Counted from the stretch's first letter, positions 50,400 through 58,652 are shown. The stretch is DNA of 64,000 bases from Bacillus massiliglaciei (GCF_900098925.1 NZ_LT622360.1:294384-358383), one strand, 5' to 3'. The notes: generated by a model not told the origin, from the letters alone. Numbers and translations: made by a program.

Positions 50400-50978
50400 A
50401 TGGATGTACTTACTGCCATAAAAACACGCCGGAGCATCGGGCTTGTCAAACAAGAACCGGTTCCAAAAGAAATGATTGAAACGCTTCTTGAAGCTGCTAC
50501 ATGGGCGCCTTGCCATCATCGCACAGAACCATGGAGATTTTTTGTGATGACCGGTGAAGGCAGAAATGCACTTAGTGATACATTTGTAAAAATGGCAAAA
50601 GCGAAAATGGAAGAGCCTTTAAGCGAAGAGGATCAAAAAAAGCTGGAAAAAGAAAAGAATAAACCATTAAGGGCACCGGTTGTCATTGCAGTTGCAGTTA
50701 AACCGGCTGAAGATAATCCAAAGGTCGTTTTGGAGGAGGAATTTGCTGCAGGCCATGCAGCAGTGCAAAATCTGCTTCTCGCTGCCCATTCCTTAGGTCT
50801 TGGCGCTGTATGGAGAACCGGTGCGGTATGTTCTGCACCTGAAATCAGAGAGTTATTTCATTTGCAGGGAAAAGCAGAGATCATCGGCTTTGTTTATGTT
50901 GGATATCCGGATTTGAAAAAAGACCCTGTTGCCAAACGAAAACCTGTCTCTGACGTAACACAATGGATGGATAAATGA
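50400..50978 (+). CDS. Nitroreductase-family FMN protein (YdjA type)
   Basis: A 192-residue nitroreductase: ITAIKTRRSIGLVKQEPVP-like start, EAATWAPCHHRTEPWRFFVM with the FMN-phosphate and ring contacts, GHAAVQNLLLAAHSLGLGAVWRTG, and a IIGFVYVGYP end. An FMN-dependent NAD(P)H oxidoreductase; YdjA relatives are short members with an unknown true substrate. Its natural terminator has been split by the IS element downstream (50996-51013 and 52326-52343). Confidence 0.88.
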   Translation: MDVLTAIKTRRSIGLVKQEPVPKEMIETLLEAATWAPCHHRTEPWRFFVMTGEGRNALSDTFVKMAKAKMEEPLSEEDQKKLEKEKNKPLRAPVVIAVAVKPAEDNPKVVLEEEFAAGHAAVQNLLLAAHSLGLGAVWRTGAVCSAPEIRELFHLQGKAEIIGFVYVGYPDLKKDPVAKRKPVSDVTQWMDK

Positions 50979-50995
50979 GAATGATGATTCAGATA

Positions 50996-51013
50996 ATAAA
51001 GAAAAGCCCAGGC
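50996..51013. terminator. Left arm of a terminator split by the IS element
   Basis: ATAAAGAAAAGCCCAGGC pairs with GCCTGGGTTTTTCTTTAT at 52326-52343 (17 of 18 Watson-Crick, one G-T). The IS lies between the two arms, so the hairpin was once the terminator of the nitroreductase gene and the convergent nsrR. Confidence 0.75.
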
Positions 51014-51027
51014 AGATTTATACGTCA

Positions 51028-51067
51028 TAGACTAACCTGAATTAATGAGACACTATAAAACACCTTC
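51028..51067 (+). repeat. Left inverted repeat of the IS element
   Basis: Runs from TAGACTAACC through TGAGACACTATAAAACACC; matches the right end in about three quarters of positions. Confidence 0.75.
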
Positions 51068-51112
51068 GAAATGGTACACTTAAACAAAGTACTAATTCGG
51101 AGGTGTTTTTGC

Positions 51113-51442
51113 ATGGGCAAAAATGTATATTCAAATGAAGTTAAGTGGGCAGTTGTGAAAGATAAAATGAGTGGTCAGTTTTCGAACCGTGAAATCATGG
51201 AGAAGTATGAGATTAAAAATGTTTCTCAAATCAAAACGTGGATGAAATGGTATCGAGATAATCAGGTTCATCGATTTAATCAACCAATAGGAAAACAATA
51301 TTCCTATGGTCATGGACCAGACAGTTCGAGTCCTGAAGAGAAAAAAGAACGTCAATTGAATCATTTAAAACAGGAAAATGAAATCTTAAAAAAGTATTTG
51401 GAGATCGAAAAGGAGTTGAAAAAGAAATCGTTCTCCAATTAG
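51113..51442 (+). CDS. IS3-family transposase OrfA
   Basis: A 109-residue protein with an HTH (NEVKWAVVKDKMSGQFSNREIMEKYEIKNVSQIKTWMKWY) and a C-terminal leucine-zipper-like helix (QLNHLKQENEILKKYLEIEKELKKK). It binds the IS ends. The ATG at 51113 follows CGGAGGTG. An AAAAAG run at 51419-51424 is the likely -1 slip site for the OrfAB fusion. Confidence 0.88.
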   Translation: MGKNVYSNEVKWAVVKDKMSGQFSNREIMEKYEIKNVSQIKTWMKWYRDNQVHRFNQPIGKQYSYGHGPDSSSPEEKKERQLNHLKQENEILKKYLEIEKELKKKSFSN

Positions 51443-52275
51443 TTCAGAATTCACGAAAGAAATATACAGTATCAGCTATTTTATCAGCTTTAAATGTTCC
51501 TAGATCCACCTATTATCGCTGGGCAAATGCGCAACTAGTTGAGTTGTCTAAGGAAGAAGAAGCGATTATTTACCTTTGCGAAAAAACTAAATACCGATAT
51601 GGTCATCGAAAAATCAAGGAGCTTTTAAAACGTGACTATCCTATCAAATTGAACCGTAATACTGTTCAACGAATCATGCAGAAATATCACCTTCAATGTA
51701 AAGTAAAACAAAAGAGAAGGTGGAAATCTCAAGGAGAATCTGTCGTTGTCGCGCCAAACTTATTACAGCGAGAGTTTCACGCAAGCAAACCTAACCATAA
51801 GTGGGTAACAGATATTACCTACATTCAATATGGGCCAGACACTTTATATTTATCAACGATCATGGACTTGTTTAATAATCAAATTGTTGCCTATAAACTT
51901 TATACTCATCAACAAATTCCTTTGGTGATTGATACCTTGAATGAAGCACTAGAAAAGCGAGGAAACCCTAAAGGAGTCATCATCCATTCAGATCAAGGAA
52001 GTGTCTATTCTTCTTATGCTTATCAGAATCGGATTAAAGAAAAGAATTTAGTTGGTAGTATGTCACGCAGGGGAAACTGTTGGGACAACGCAGTGATTGA
52101 GTCATTCCACTCGAACCTTAAATCAGAAGAATTTCAGTTTGTTAAATTCCATTCTTTGTCGCTAGAAGAAGTAAAGGAACGTGTGGATCAATTTATGAGT
52201 TATTATAACGAAGAGCGTATCCAAGAAAAATTAGGCTACCACACACCAATAGAGTTTGGTGATATGGCTGCCTAA
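51424..52275 (+). CDS. IS3-family transposase OrfB (via -1 frameshift)
   Basis: About 283 codons in the -1 frame, entered from orfA; an independent ATG is at 51544. An HTH_21-like N-terminus (YRYGHRKIKELLKRDY) precedes the DDE integrase core: Asp in WVTDITYIQYG, Asp in IHSDQGSVYSS and Glu in NAVIESFHSNLKSEE. YYNEERIQEKLGYHTPIEF is the usual IS3 end. No stop or frameshift damage is seen. Confidence 0.88.
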   Translation, partial: EIVLQLVQNSRKKYTVSAILSALNVPRSTYYRWANAQLVELSKEEEAIIYLCEKTKYRYGHRKIKELLKRDYPIKLNRNTVQRIMQKYHLQCKVKQKRRWKSQGESVVVAPNLLQREFHASKPNHKWVTDITYIQYGPDTLYLSTIMDLFNNQIVAYKLYTHQQIPLVIDTLNEALEKRGNPKGVIIHSDQGSVYSSYAYQNRIKEKNLVGSMSRRGNCWDNAVIESFHSNLKSEEFQFVKFHSLSLEEVKERVDQFMSYYNEERIQEKLGYHTPIEFGDMAA

Positions 52276-52278
52276 GAA

Positions 52279-52319
52279 GAAGATGTTTTATTACTGTCTC
52301 AAATGAATAGGTCAGTTTA
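52279..52319 (-). repeat. Right inverted repeat of the IS element
   Basis: The inverse complement starts TAAACTGACC and continues to TGAGACAGTAATAAAACATC, matching the left end. Confidence 0.75.
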
Positions 52320-52325
52320 CTATCA

Positions 52326-52343
52326 GCCTGGGTTTTTCTTTAT
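52326..52343. terminator. Right arm of the split terminator, next to nsrR
   Basis: GCCTGGGTTTTTCTTTAT, the partner of 50996-51013. It overlaps the end of nsrR by 4 bp. Separated by 1.3 kb, the arms can no longer form an efficient terminator. Confidence 0.7.
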
Positions 52344-52792
52344 TCATTTTTATCTCCTTTAGAGTCAAAAAAGGCTTTTAATATGATCCGGTTGGCTGTG
52401 ACATCTTCTAAGGTATATCGGTCCAGCACTAAGAAAAATGCTTCCAATGCTTCATTAATCATATGTTTCAGGCCGCAGACCGGTGTAATCACGCAGGCAC
52501 TCCCATCTTCTTTAAAGCATTCTACCATATGAAAATCTTCCTCTGTTTTCCTGACAATTTCCCCGATATTCAACTGATCAGGACTTTTTGCCAGTCTCAT
52601 GCCTCCGTTTCTGCCCCGGATTGTTTCGATATATCCCATTTTCCCAAGATTGTAAGTAATTTTCATCAAATGATTCACGGAGATATCATATGCCTCCGAA
52701 ATTTCTTTAATTGTCACTAATTTTTCATTTCGATTGACAGCTAAATATAATAAAACTCGTAAAGAGTAATCAGAGTAGCTAGTTAAACGCAT
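52340..52792 (-). CDS. nsrR: Nitric-oxide-sensing repressor NsrR
   Basis: A 150-residue Rrf2-family regulator. The winged HTH is LTSYSDYSLRVLLYLAVNRNEKLVTIKEISEAYDISVNHLMKITYNLG, and the Fe-S cluster cysteines are C92, C100 and C106 (ECFKEDGSAC VITPVC), the same positions as I recall for B. subtilis NsrR. NO destroys the cluster and lifts repression. It is divergent to hmp, its classic target. The product controls flavohaemoglobin and other NO-stress genes. Confidence 0.93.
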   Translation of the reverse strand: MRLTSYSDYSLRVLLYLAVNRNEKLVTIKEISEAYDISVNHLMKITYNLGKMGYIETIRGRNGGMRLAKSPDQLNIGEIVRKTEEDFHMVECFKEDGSACVITPVCGLKHMINEALEAFFLVLDRYTLEDVTANRIILKAFFDSKGDKNE

Positions 52793-52870
52793 GTGAATCC
52801 CTGCTTTCTTTTAATGACCATATCATAGCATAAATGTGACAGATTCTTAACTTTTGCAGCTTGCAGATAT

Positions 52871-52944
52871 AAAAGAAGTATTTTATATATTGCTTTAATT
52901 CATGCGGGCTCGTACAATAAACATGTAAATAAAATACTTCTTTT
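52871..52944. promoter_or_regulatory. hmp promoter flanked by two NsrR-like operators
   Basis: -35 TTGCTT (52890-52895) and -10 TACAAT (52913-52918) with a 17-bp spacer. The sequence AAAAGAAGTATTTTAT occurs at 52871-52886 and, inverted, at 52929-52944, just outside the -35 and the -10. The AT-rich half sites fit the ATRTATYTTAAATATAT-type NsrR consensus that I recall. Two bound dimers would bracket the polymerase. Confidence 0.7.
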
Positions 52945-52958
52945 CGAGAGGCGATGTC

Positions 52959-54173
52959 ATGATGTTATCTCAGCAAACTATTCAAATTATTAAAGCAACC
53001 GTTCCCGTGTTAGAAGCAAAAGGGGTAGAAATTACAACTGTTTTCTACCGGAACTTATTTCAAGACTATCCTCAGTTATTGAATATCTTTAATCAAACGA
53101 ATCAAAAAAAAGGGCGCCAGCAAACAGCACTTGCTAATACCGTTTTGGCTGCTGCTAAATATATCGATAGGCTGGAAACTATATTGCCCGTTGTGAAACA
53201 AATAGCTCAAAAGCACCGGAGCCTGATGGTTAAGCCGGAGCATTATCCAATTGTGGGCGAATATCTTCTTGCCGCTATTAAAGAAGTTTTGGGTGATGCA
53301 GCAACTGATGAAATTATTGGTGCTTGGGGAGAAGCCTATGGTGTCATAGCCCAAGTCTTTATCGACATTGAAAAAGAAATGTATGAAGAAGCTGAACAGA
53401 GAAGCGGGGGATGGGCTGACTTTAAAGAATTTATCGTAGCTGACAAGGTGAAGGAAAGTGAAGTCATTACTTCCTTTTATCTAAAGCCGGTAGATGGCGG
53501 AATGGTACCGTCATTTATTCCTGGCCAGTATGTCACTGTCAGAGTAAAAATTCCTGGTGAGGAGTATCTGGTCAACCGTCAATACAGCCTGTCAGCGGCC
53601 CCAAATAAGGAAAGCTTCCGGGTTTCTGTCAAAAGGGAAAAGGAACCGAACACACCAGAAGGACGCGCTTCTAATTATTTGCATGATCAAGTGGGAGTCA
53701 ATGACCGAATCGCACTCACTGTTCCTGCTGGAGTCTTCACCCTTGAGGCAGAAAAAAATAAAGCACCGCTCGTATTCATTGGAGCAGGAGTTGGGGTAAC
53801 CCCATTAATGAGCATGGTTCAGTCTATTGCAAAACAGGAGCCTGGCCGAAAAGTAACATTTGTCCAAGCAGCAAAAAATCCCCGTGTGCAAGCTTTCCAA
53901 AATGAGCTTGAGTCACTTGAAGATAAGCTGTCTGATTTCCGTTTAACTTTTGTATATTCAGAGCAGATGGGCGGCGAACAAAATGATAAAATCAAGCAGG
54001 GGCATGTGGATGAAGAATTTTTACGCAATTTAAAGGCGGATGCTGATTCTGAATATTATATTTGCGGACCTGTTCCGTTTTTAAAAGCAGTGACAAGCGG
54101 ATTGAGAGAACTCGAGATACCGGATGAAAAAGTTCACTTTGAGTTCTTCGGTCCTGCGGAGGCCATCCATTAA
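52959..54173 (+). CDS. hmp: Flavohaemoglobin Hmp (NO dioxygenase)
   Basis: A 404-residue three-domain protein. The globin part (about 1-138) has the heme-proximal IAQKHRSLMVKPEHYPIVGEYLLAAIKEVL block. An FAD domain follows (GQYVTVRVKIPGEEYLVNRQYSLSAAP), and a NAD domain has FIGAGVGVTPLMSMVQSI and YYICGPVPFLKAV. It converts NO plus O2 to nitrate using NAD(P)H. Two tandem ATGs (52959, 52962) follow GAGAGGCGAT. The divergent nsrR and the paired operators explain NO induction. Confidence 0.96.
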   Translation: MMLSQQTIQIIKATVPVLEAKGVEITTVFYRNLFQDYPQLLNIFNQTNQKKGRQQTALANTVLAAAKYIDRLETILPVVKQIAQKHRSLMVKPEHYPIVGEYLLAAIKEVLGDAATDEIIGAWGEAYGVIAQVFIDIEKEMYEEAEQRSGGWADFKEFIVADKVKESEVITSFYLKPVDGGMVPSFIPGQYVTVRVKIPGEEYLVNRQYSLSAAPNKESFRVSVKREKEPNTPEGRASNYLHDQVGVNDRIALTVPAGVFTLEAEKNKAPLVFIGAGVGVTPLMSMVQSIAKQEPGRKVTFVQAAKNPRVQAFQNELESLEDKLSDFRLTFVYSEQMGGEQNDKIKQGHVDEEFLRNLKADADSEYYICGPVPFLKAVTSGLRELEIPDEKVHFEFFGPAEAIH

Positions 54174-54228
54174 TAGATTGAAACTAAACGATACAAATCA
54201 AAAATAGAACGGAATGCTTTTCTAAAAG

Positions 54229-54259
54229 CAGGCTGATTGAATATTTCTCAATCAGCCTG
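54229..54259. terminator. Terminator-like hairpin between hmp and the DUF202 gene
   Basis: A perfect 12-bp stem CAGGCTGATTGA/TCAATCAGCCTG with a 7-nt loop between convergent genes; the T-run is weak. Confidence 0.7.
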
Positions 54260-54277
54260 TACTTATAATGTCATTTT

Positions 54278-54646
54278 TTATTCGGCCAGATAATAAATCC
54301 CTAAAACGACAGTAATGAGGACAACCATGACAGATAAAAAGAAAATAGAAAATTTAGTCGATCTAAAAGTGTTTTCATTAATCTGCCTTACTTTCAGCAA
54401 ATAGCTTCGCAATGCCAGTATAATCGTAATGATTCCCGACATAATGGCCAGGATTCCGATTCCTTTTATGGCTAGATCAGAAAGAGCGTTTTTGGCGGAA
54501 CCATGAAGATTTGTTACTAAAAATCCAATCCCGATGATGGCAATGGCGGTTCTGACCCAAGCCAGGTATGTTCTTTCATTGGCCAAATGCTGCTGGATAT
54601 ATTGAGATTCCTTGGTGACTGCCTGTTTCTTTTTTTGAGAGGTCAT
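54278..54646 (-). CDS. DUF202 (YidH-like) membrane protein
   Basis: A 122-residue inner-membrane protein with three hydrophobic helices. The amphipathic N-terminus ESQYIQQHLANERTYLAWVRTAIAIIGIGF is diagnostic of DUF202. Function unknown. It reads toward hmp; no partner gene is adjacent. Its start follows an AGAGGTC-like weak site. Confidence 0.8.
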   Translation of the reverse strand: MTSQKKKQAVTKESQYIQQHLANERTYLAWVRTAIAIIGIGFLVTNLHGSAKNALSDLAIKGIGILAIMSGIITIILALRSYLLKVRQINENTFRSTKFSIFFLSVMVVLITVVLGIYYLAE

Positions 54647-55040
54647 TATGTTTCACTCTTTTCTGTTTATGCTTTTAGAACTTTGATAGGAAAGCGTAAT
54701 TCTACTATACCCATATTTAAGTTCATCTGTCCTGTTTTGGAATACCATCTGAAGGAAAAAGGATGGGATAAAAGCAGATAACTCTCAGGATGGGAAAAGA
54801 ATCTATAATATTCCTAAGGAAACAGCGAGATCTGTGCCTTTGAAAGCACAGTTGAAACGGAAATTATGCAGCATAAGCAAAGGAGCTGGGACATAACTGT
54901 TTCATTTAATGAAAAAACCGAACTATCATGCGAAACTCTAGTTAGAGTTTCACAATAGTCCGGTTTTTTATTAATAAATTATTCGACTTGAGATTGGTCT
55001 ATTTAGTTTTGTTCCAGTCTTTCCCGAGGTTTTAAATTTT
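54647..55040. repeat. Intergenic region with a long hairpin element
   Basis: About 390 bp without a gene. From GGAGCTGGGACATAACT (54882-54898) to 54970 there is an intricate hairpin: outer arms AAAAAACCGAACTAT / ATAGTCCGGTTTTTT (54912-54926/54954-54968) and inner arms GAAACTCTA/TAGAGTTTC (54932-54940/54943-54951). This looks like a dispersed Firmicute intergenic repeat and may also act as a terminator for the SDR gene. Only one copy lies in the window. Confidence 0.5.
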
Positions 55041-55826
55041 TTAAAGGAGAGACTCTGCTCCGTCAATATATACTTCTGTTCCGGTAATATGCGAAGACAT
55101 GTCTGAAGCAAGAAATAGAACAAGGTCTCCAACCTGTTCAGATGTCCCGGCTTTATGAGCGAGCGGCTGAGCACCTTCCGGATATTCGATCGGGATTCGG
55201 ATTTTTTCCAGGCTTTCTTGATTTGGAAATGTATTGTCATGAATATTCGTATCAATTGCTCCGGGACAGATCATATTTACCCGGATTTTATATCTGGCGA
55301 GTTCCAAAGCAGCCATCTTTCCAAGTGCTACTTGCCCGGCCTTGGAAGAGCTGTAAGCGGAGAAACCAAAATTTTTGAAAAAACGGTTCCCATTAATAGA
55401 ACTGTTGATTGCTATGCTCCCGCCGGATTCCTTCATATAGGGTATCGCATATTTAAGAGTAAGAAAGGTCCCGCGCAGATTCGTATGGATTGTTGTATCC
55501 CAATCTTCGGGAGAAAGATCTTCAAGCGGGGCAATGACCCCGTTAATCCCGGCATTGGCGAAGACGAAATCAATTTTGCCAAAATGGCCGTATGCTTTTT
55601 CAAAGCCTTGTTTCACTTGTTCAGGATCAGCGATGTCTGTTTTGATAATCAGGGATTTTGTCCCGAATTTCTCAATCTCTTTTTGAACGGTTTCTGCTTT
55701 TTCGACTGTTCTGTCAAGGAAAACAATATGAGCACCGTTTTCGGCCAGTTTTAAAACAGCTCCTCTTCCGATGCCGGATCCACCTCCTGAAATGACTGCC
55801 ACTTTATCTTTCATTAAATTTGACAC
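55041..55826 (-). CDS. Short-chain dehydrogenase/reductase
   Basis: A 261-residue classical SDR. The NAD(P) motif is VAVISGGGSGIGRGAVLKLAENGA with an acidic residue (FLDR) after beta-2, favouring NAD. VFANAGING, the catalytic Ser in SIAINSSINGNRFF, Tyr/Lys in FSAYSSSKAGQVALG, and ICPGAIDTNIHDNT follow. Substrate unknown; the ASxITGTEVYIDGAESLL end is of the FabG/glucose dehydrogenase kind. GTG start at 55826 behind GTGAGGATG; ATG 55814 is a weaker option. Confidence 0.88.
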   Translation of the reverse strand: MSNLMKDKVAVISGGGSGIGRGAVLKLAENGAHIVFLDRTVEKAETVQKEIEKFGTKSLIIKTDIADPEQVKQGFEKAYGHFGKIDFVFANAGINGVIAPLEDLSPEDWDTTIHTNLRGTFLTLKYAIPYMKESGGSIAINSSINGNRFFKNFGFSAYSSSKAGQVALGKMAALELARYKIRVNMICPGAIDTNIHDNTFPNQESLEKIRIPIEYPEGAQPLAHKAGTSEQVGDLVLFLASDMSSHITGTEVYIDGAESLL

Positions 55827-56000
55827 TACATCCTCACTCCCTTTTTTTCAATACTTCTTCCCCTTAAGGAGTATGTGAAAACTTCGGTGTAATAATAAAA
55901 TTATAAATGACATGATGAGAAAAAATCCAATAGTTTGACGATTGAGATTTTTATTCGTTATGATTTGAAAAATGCCTATTTTTGAAAGGGAGAGGAAACG

Positions 56001-56984
56001 ATGATTAATTTTGGGGTTATAGGAACAAATTGGATAACAGAAGCTTTTATTAACGCAGTTTCTCATATAGAAGATTTCCATTTATATGCTGTCTATTCAC
56101 GAACAGAGGAACGAGCTAAATCCTTTGCTGAGAAGTATCAGGCTTCTGCAATTTTCACTGATTTAGAGGAAATGGCAAGAGATGAACAACTGGACGCGGT
56201 TTATATTGCCAGTCCAAATTCCCTGCACAGCAGACAAGCCGTACTTTTCTTGAATCAGAAGAAGCATGTGCTGTGCGAAAAGCCAATTGCTGCGAACGCG
56301 ATTGAAGCTGCAGAAATGATTGCGGCCGCCAAAGAAAATAAGGTACTGCTGATGGAAGCGATGAAGTCGACTCAGATGCCGGCGTTTCAGCAGATTCAAG
56401 AAAACTTACATAAAATTGGGAAAATCCGGAGATATACAGGTACTTATTGTCAATATTCTTCCCGTTACGATGCCTTCAAAAGGGGAGAGGTTCGCAATGC
56501 GTTTAATCCTGAGTTTTCCAGCGGGGCTTTGATGGATCTCGGAGTCTATTGTCTGTACCCCCTTGTTACTTTGTTTGGCTCTCCTGAGAGAGTCCAGGCA
56601 AGTGCAACACTGCTTTCGACAGGTGTGGATGGACAGGGGAGTTTGCTTTTGACGTATCCTGATATGGAAGCGGTTATCCAATACTCTAAACTCGCTGATT
56701 CCAGTGTGCCTTCGGAAATACAGGGGGAGAAAGGCAGCATAATGATTGATAAGATTTCTTCTCCTGAAAACGTATGGATTGAGTATAAAGATGGAACAGT
56801 GGAAAATATATCAGAAAGTATTGATTTTCCTGATATGTATTATGAAGCAAATGAGTTTATTGAGTTACTGAAGTCTCAAAAAACAGAATCGGCTATTAAT
56901 TCGTTTTCTGCTTCGCTTTCCGTTATGAAAATTATGGACACGGCAAGAAAACAAACCGGTATTATATTCCCATCAGACCGCTAA
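56001..56984 (+). CDS. Gfo/Idh/MocA-family oxidoreductase
   Basis: A 327-residue NAD(P)-dependent oxidoreductase: FGVIGTNWITEAFINAVSHI for dinucleotide binding, AVYSRTEERAKSFAEKY, VYIASPNSLHSRQAVLFLNQKKHVLCEKPIAANAIEA (the EKP lysine), and the GALMDLGVYCLYPLVTLFG C-terminal block. Members oxidise sugars, inositols or related polyols; the substrate cannot be deduced here. The RBS is AAAGGGAGAGG. A single gene. Confidence 0.88.
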   Translation: MINFGVIGTNWITEAFINAVSHIEDFHLYAVYSRTEERAKSFAEKYQASAIFTDLEEMARDEQLDAVYIASPNSLHSRQAVLFLNQKKHVLCEKPIAANAIEAAEMIAAAKENKVLLMEAMKSTQMPAFQQIQENLHKIGKIRRYTGTYCQYSSRYDAFKRGEVRNAFNPEFSSGALMDLGVYCLYPLVTLFGSPERVQASATLLSTGVDGQGSLLLTYPDMEAVIQYSKLADSSVPSEIQGEKGSIMIDKISSPENVWIEYKDGTVENISESIDFPDMYYEANEFIELLKSQKTESAINSFSASLSVMKIMDTARKQTGIIFPSDR

Positions 56985-57066
56985 GCATTAGAATGGACAA
57001 ACAAAAAAGGTGAGAGTATAACTTATATAAGTAAATTTCTTTAAAGAATGGAGAGGGACTGACAAA

Positions 57067-57375
57067 ATGAAATGTAAAATCAATCGCAATGCTGCAAAAG
57101 TTCTGACTAAAATGCTTGAGCAAGAAGAAGCTAAAGGGAAATATATTCGTGTATACATAACTCATATGCATGGAGATCACGCTCACTATGAGCTTAAGCT
57201 GGATACCCCTCAGGAACATGATGAGATTGTAACATCCGATAAGGGTATCGAGGTGCTCCTTGATTCAAGAGAGGAATTTCTTGACGGAGTCTGGATTAAA
57301 TACTTCTATGTGCCTCAAGAAGGCTTTGAAATTACAAATCCATCTAAAGAACCTAAAGGACATCATCATCATTAA
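57067..57375 (+). CDS. Small HesB-like protein with a natural poly-His tail
   Basis: A 102-residue protein that resembles HesB/IscA-like proteins: CKINRNAAKVLTKMLEQEEAKGKYIRVYITHMHGDHAHYELKLDTP, then IVTSDKGIEVLLDSREEFLDGVWIKYFYV. It lacks the three cysteines of true IscA-type scaffolds (its only Cys is residue 3). The MHGDHAHYE segment and the C-terminal GHHHH suggest metal binding, perhaps Ni, Zn or Fe. I recall similar proteins in Bacillus as uncharacterised. The RBS is GGAGAGG. Confidence 0.6.
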   Translation: MKCKINRNAAKVLTKMLEQEEAKGKYIRVYITHMHGDHAHYELKLDTPQEHDEIVTSDKGIEVLLDSREEFLDGVWIKYFYVPQEGFEITNPSKEPKGHHHH

Positions 57376-57410
57376 TCATTGATATAAAACTTTTAAAAGG
57401 AGGATATACA

Positions 57411-58532
57411 ATGAACCCAAAATACAGTCCAATCTTTCGTTCTTATACGTTCCGGTCAGGAGTTGATGTGAAAAACCGGATCATCCTTGCTCCGATGACG
57501 CATTATTCATCAACAGATGCCGGTGAAGTAACAGAGGAAGAATTAGCGTATTATGCTGAAAGAACAGGCGGTGTAGGGACGGCTATTACAGCTTGTGCCT
57601 ATGTAAATGCCGGAGGAAAAGGTTTCCCAGGACAGTTCAGCATCGACGACGATTCTTTTATACCGGGATTATCCAAACTTGCACAAACCATTAAAGCAAA
57701 AGGAGCTAAAGCCGTCATTCAAATTTATCATGGCGGAAGACAAAGCCCTCTTGAATTATTGCCCGATGGCCAGCCTGTATCTGCCAGTGCAGTGCCATCT
57801 GGTGAAGGGGCACCTGTTCCCCGTGAAATGACGGATGCAGAAATCAGACAGGTCATTGCTGATTTTGGCGAAGCTACAAGAAGAGCAATCGAAGCTGGTT
57901 TTGACGGAGTGGAGATTCATGGTGCCAATACGTATCTTCTGCAGCAATTCTTCTCTCCGCATTCTAACCGCCGCAATGATCACTGGGGCGGCACTCTTGA
58001 AAAAAGGATGATCTTTCCTTTAGCCATCGTGGATATTGTGAAAAAGACAGTGGCTGAATATGCGAAAACTCCTTTCTTAATCGGCTATCGGATTTCGCCG
58101 GAAGAGGGAAGCAATCCGGGAATCACGTTAGAAGATACAATGGATTTTGTGGATCGCCTGGCTGACAAAGAACTGGATTATTTGCATATCTCTGTGATGC
58201 ATTTCTGGAATGGGTCTTTCCGCGATCGATCTAAAACAGAGTCAAGAATCGTAAAAATTCAGGAGAAAGTCGGCGAGCGTGTGCCGGTAGTTGGTGTCGG
58301 TTCACTCCATACACCGGAGGAGGTAACGGAGGCATTAGAAAGCGGCGTGCCATTTATTGCACTTGGTCGTGAACTTCTGATGGAACCCCATTGGGTGGAA
58401 ATGGTAGAGTCAGGAAAAGAAGACCAAATCAGGACAACCTTATCTAAACAAGATCAGTCCCAGCTTGTCATTACAGATCAGCTTTGGGAAATGCTGATCA
58501 ATACAGAAGGATGGCTCCCTGTCGTTGACTAA
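57411..58532 (+). CDS. yqiG: NADH-dependent flavin oxidoreductase (old yellow enzyme, YqiG-like)
   Basis: A 373-residue OYE-family FMN enzyme. RIILAPMTHYSSTDAGEVTEEELAYYAERTGGVG, VIQIYHGGRQSP, AGFDGVEIHGANTYLLQQFFSPHSNRRNDHWGG (the HxxN substrate pair), LIGYRISPEEG and FIALGRELLMEPHW follow the family. It reduces activated C=C bonds using NAD(P)H. It starts 36 bp after the His-rich gene with RBS AAAGGAGG, so the two may be co-transcribed. Confidence 0.92.
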   Translation: MNPKYSPIFRSYTFRSGVDVKNRIILAPMTHYSSTDAGEVTEEELAYYAERTGGVGTAITACAYVNAGGKGFPGQFSIDDDSFIPGLSKLAQTIKAKGAKAVIQIYHGGRQSPLELLPDGQPVSASAVPSGEGAPVPREMTDAEIRQVIADFGEATRRAIEAGFDGVEIHGANTYLLQQFFSPHSNRRNDHWGGTLEKRMIFPLAIVDIVKKTVAEYAKTPFLIGYRISPEEGSNPGITLEDTMDFVDRLADKELDYLHISVMHFWNGSFRDRSKTESRIVKIQEKVGERVPVVGVGSLHTPEEVTEALESGVPFIALGRELLMEPHWVEMVESGKEDQIRTTLSKQDQSQLVITDQLWEMLINTEGWLPVVD

Positions 58533-58570
58533 TAAGTGACAGTCTTCGTGCTAGGCTGTAAAATTTTTAT

Positions 58571-58612
58571 GCCCGCATTTTGCCTAAGTCAGAATGCGGG
58601 CTATTCTTTTTA
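58571..58612 (+). terminator. Terminator of the OYE gene
   Basis: The stem GCCCGCATTTTG-type arm with GAATGCGGGC, then TATTCTTTTTAG. Confidence 0.75.
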
Positions 58613-58652
58613 GTCAACAAGATAAAAATGAAGTTCTCTCATGCCGCCCATG

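Larger units (their letters stand above)
51028..52319 (+). mobile_element. IS3-family insertion sequence (about 1.29 kb)
   Basis: A complete element: imperfect 40/41-bp inverted repeats (51028-51067 and 52279-52319), and two overlapping frames orfA/orfB joined by a -1 frameshift. The exact ends are uncertain by a few bases, and no convincing target duplication is seen. Both frames look intact, so it may be active. Its insertion point lies in the loop of a terminator hairpin between the nitroreductase and nsrR genes. Confidence 0.88.

Noticed and set aside
55155-55754. 199-codon plus-strand frame
   Set aside because: Antisense shadow of the SDR gene, whose motifs are intact.
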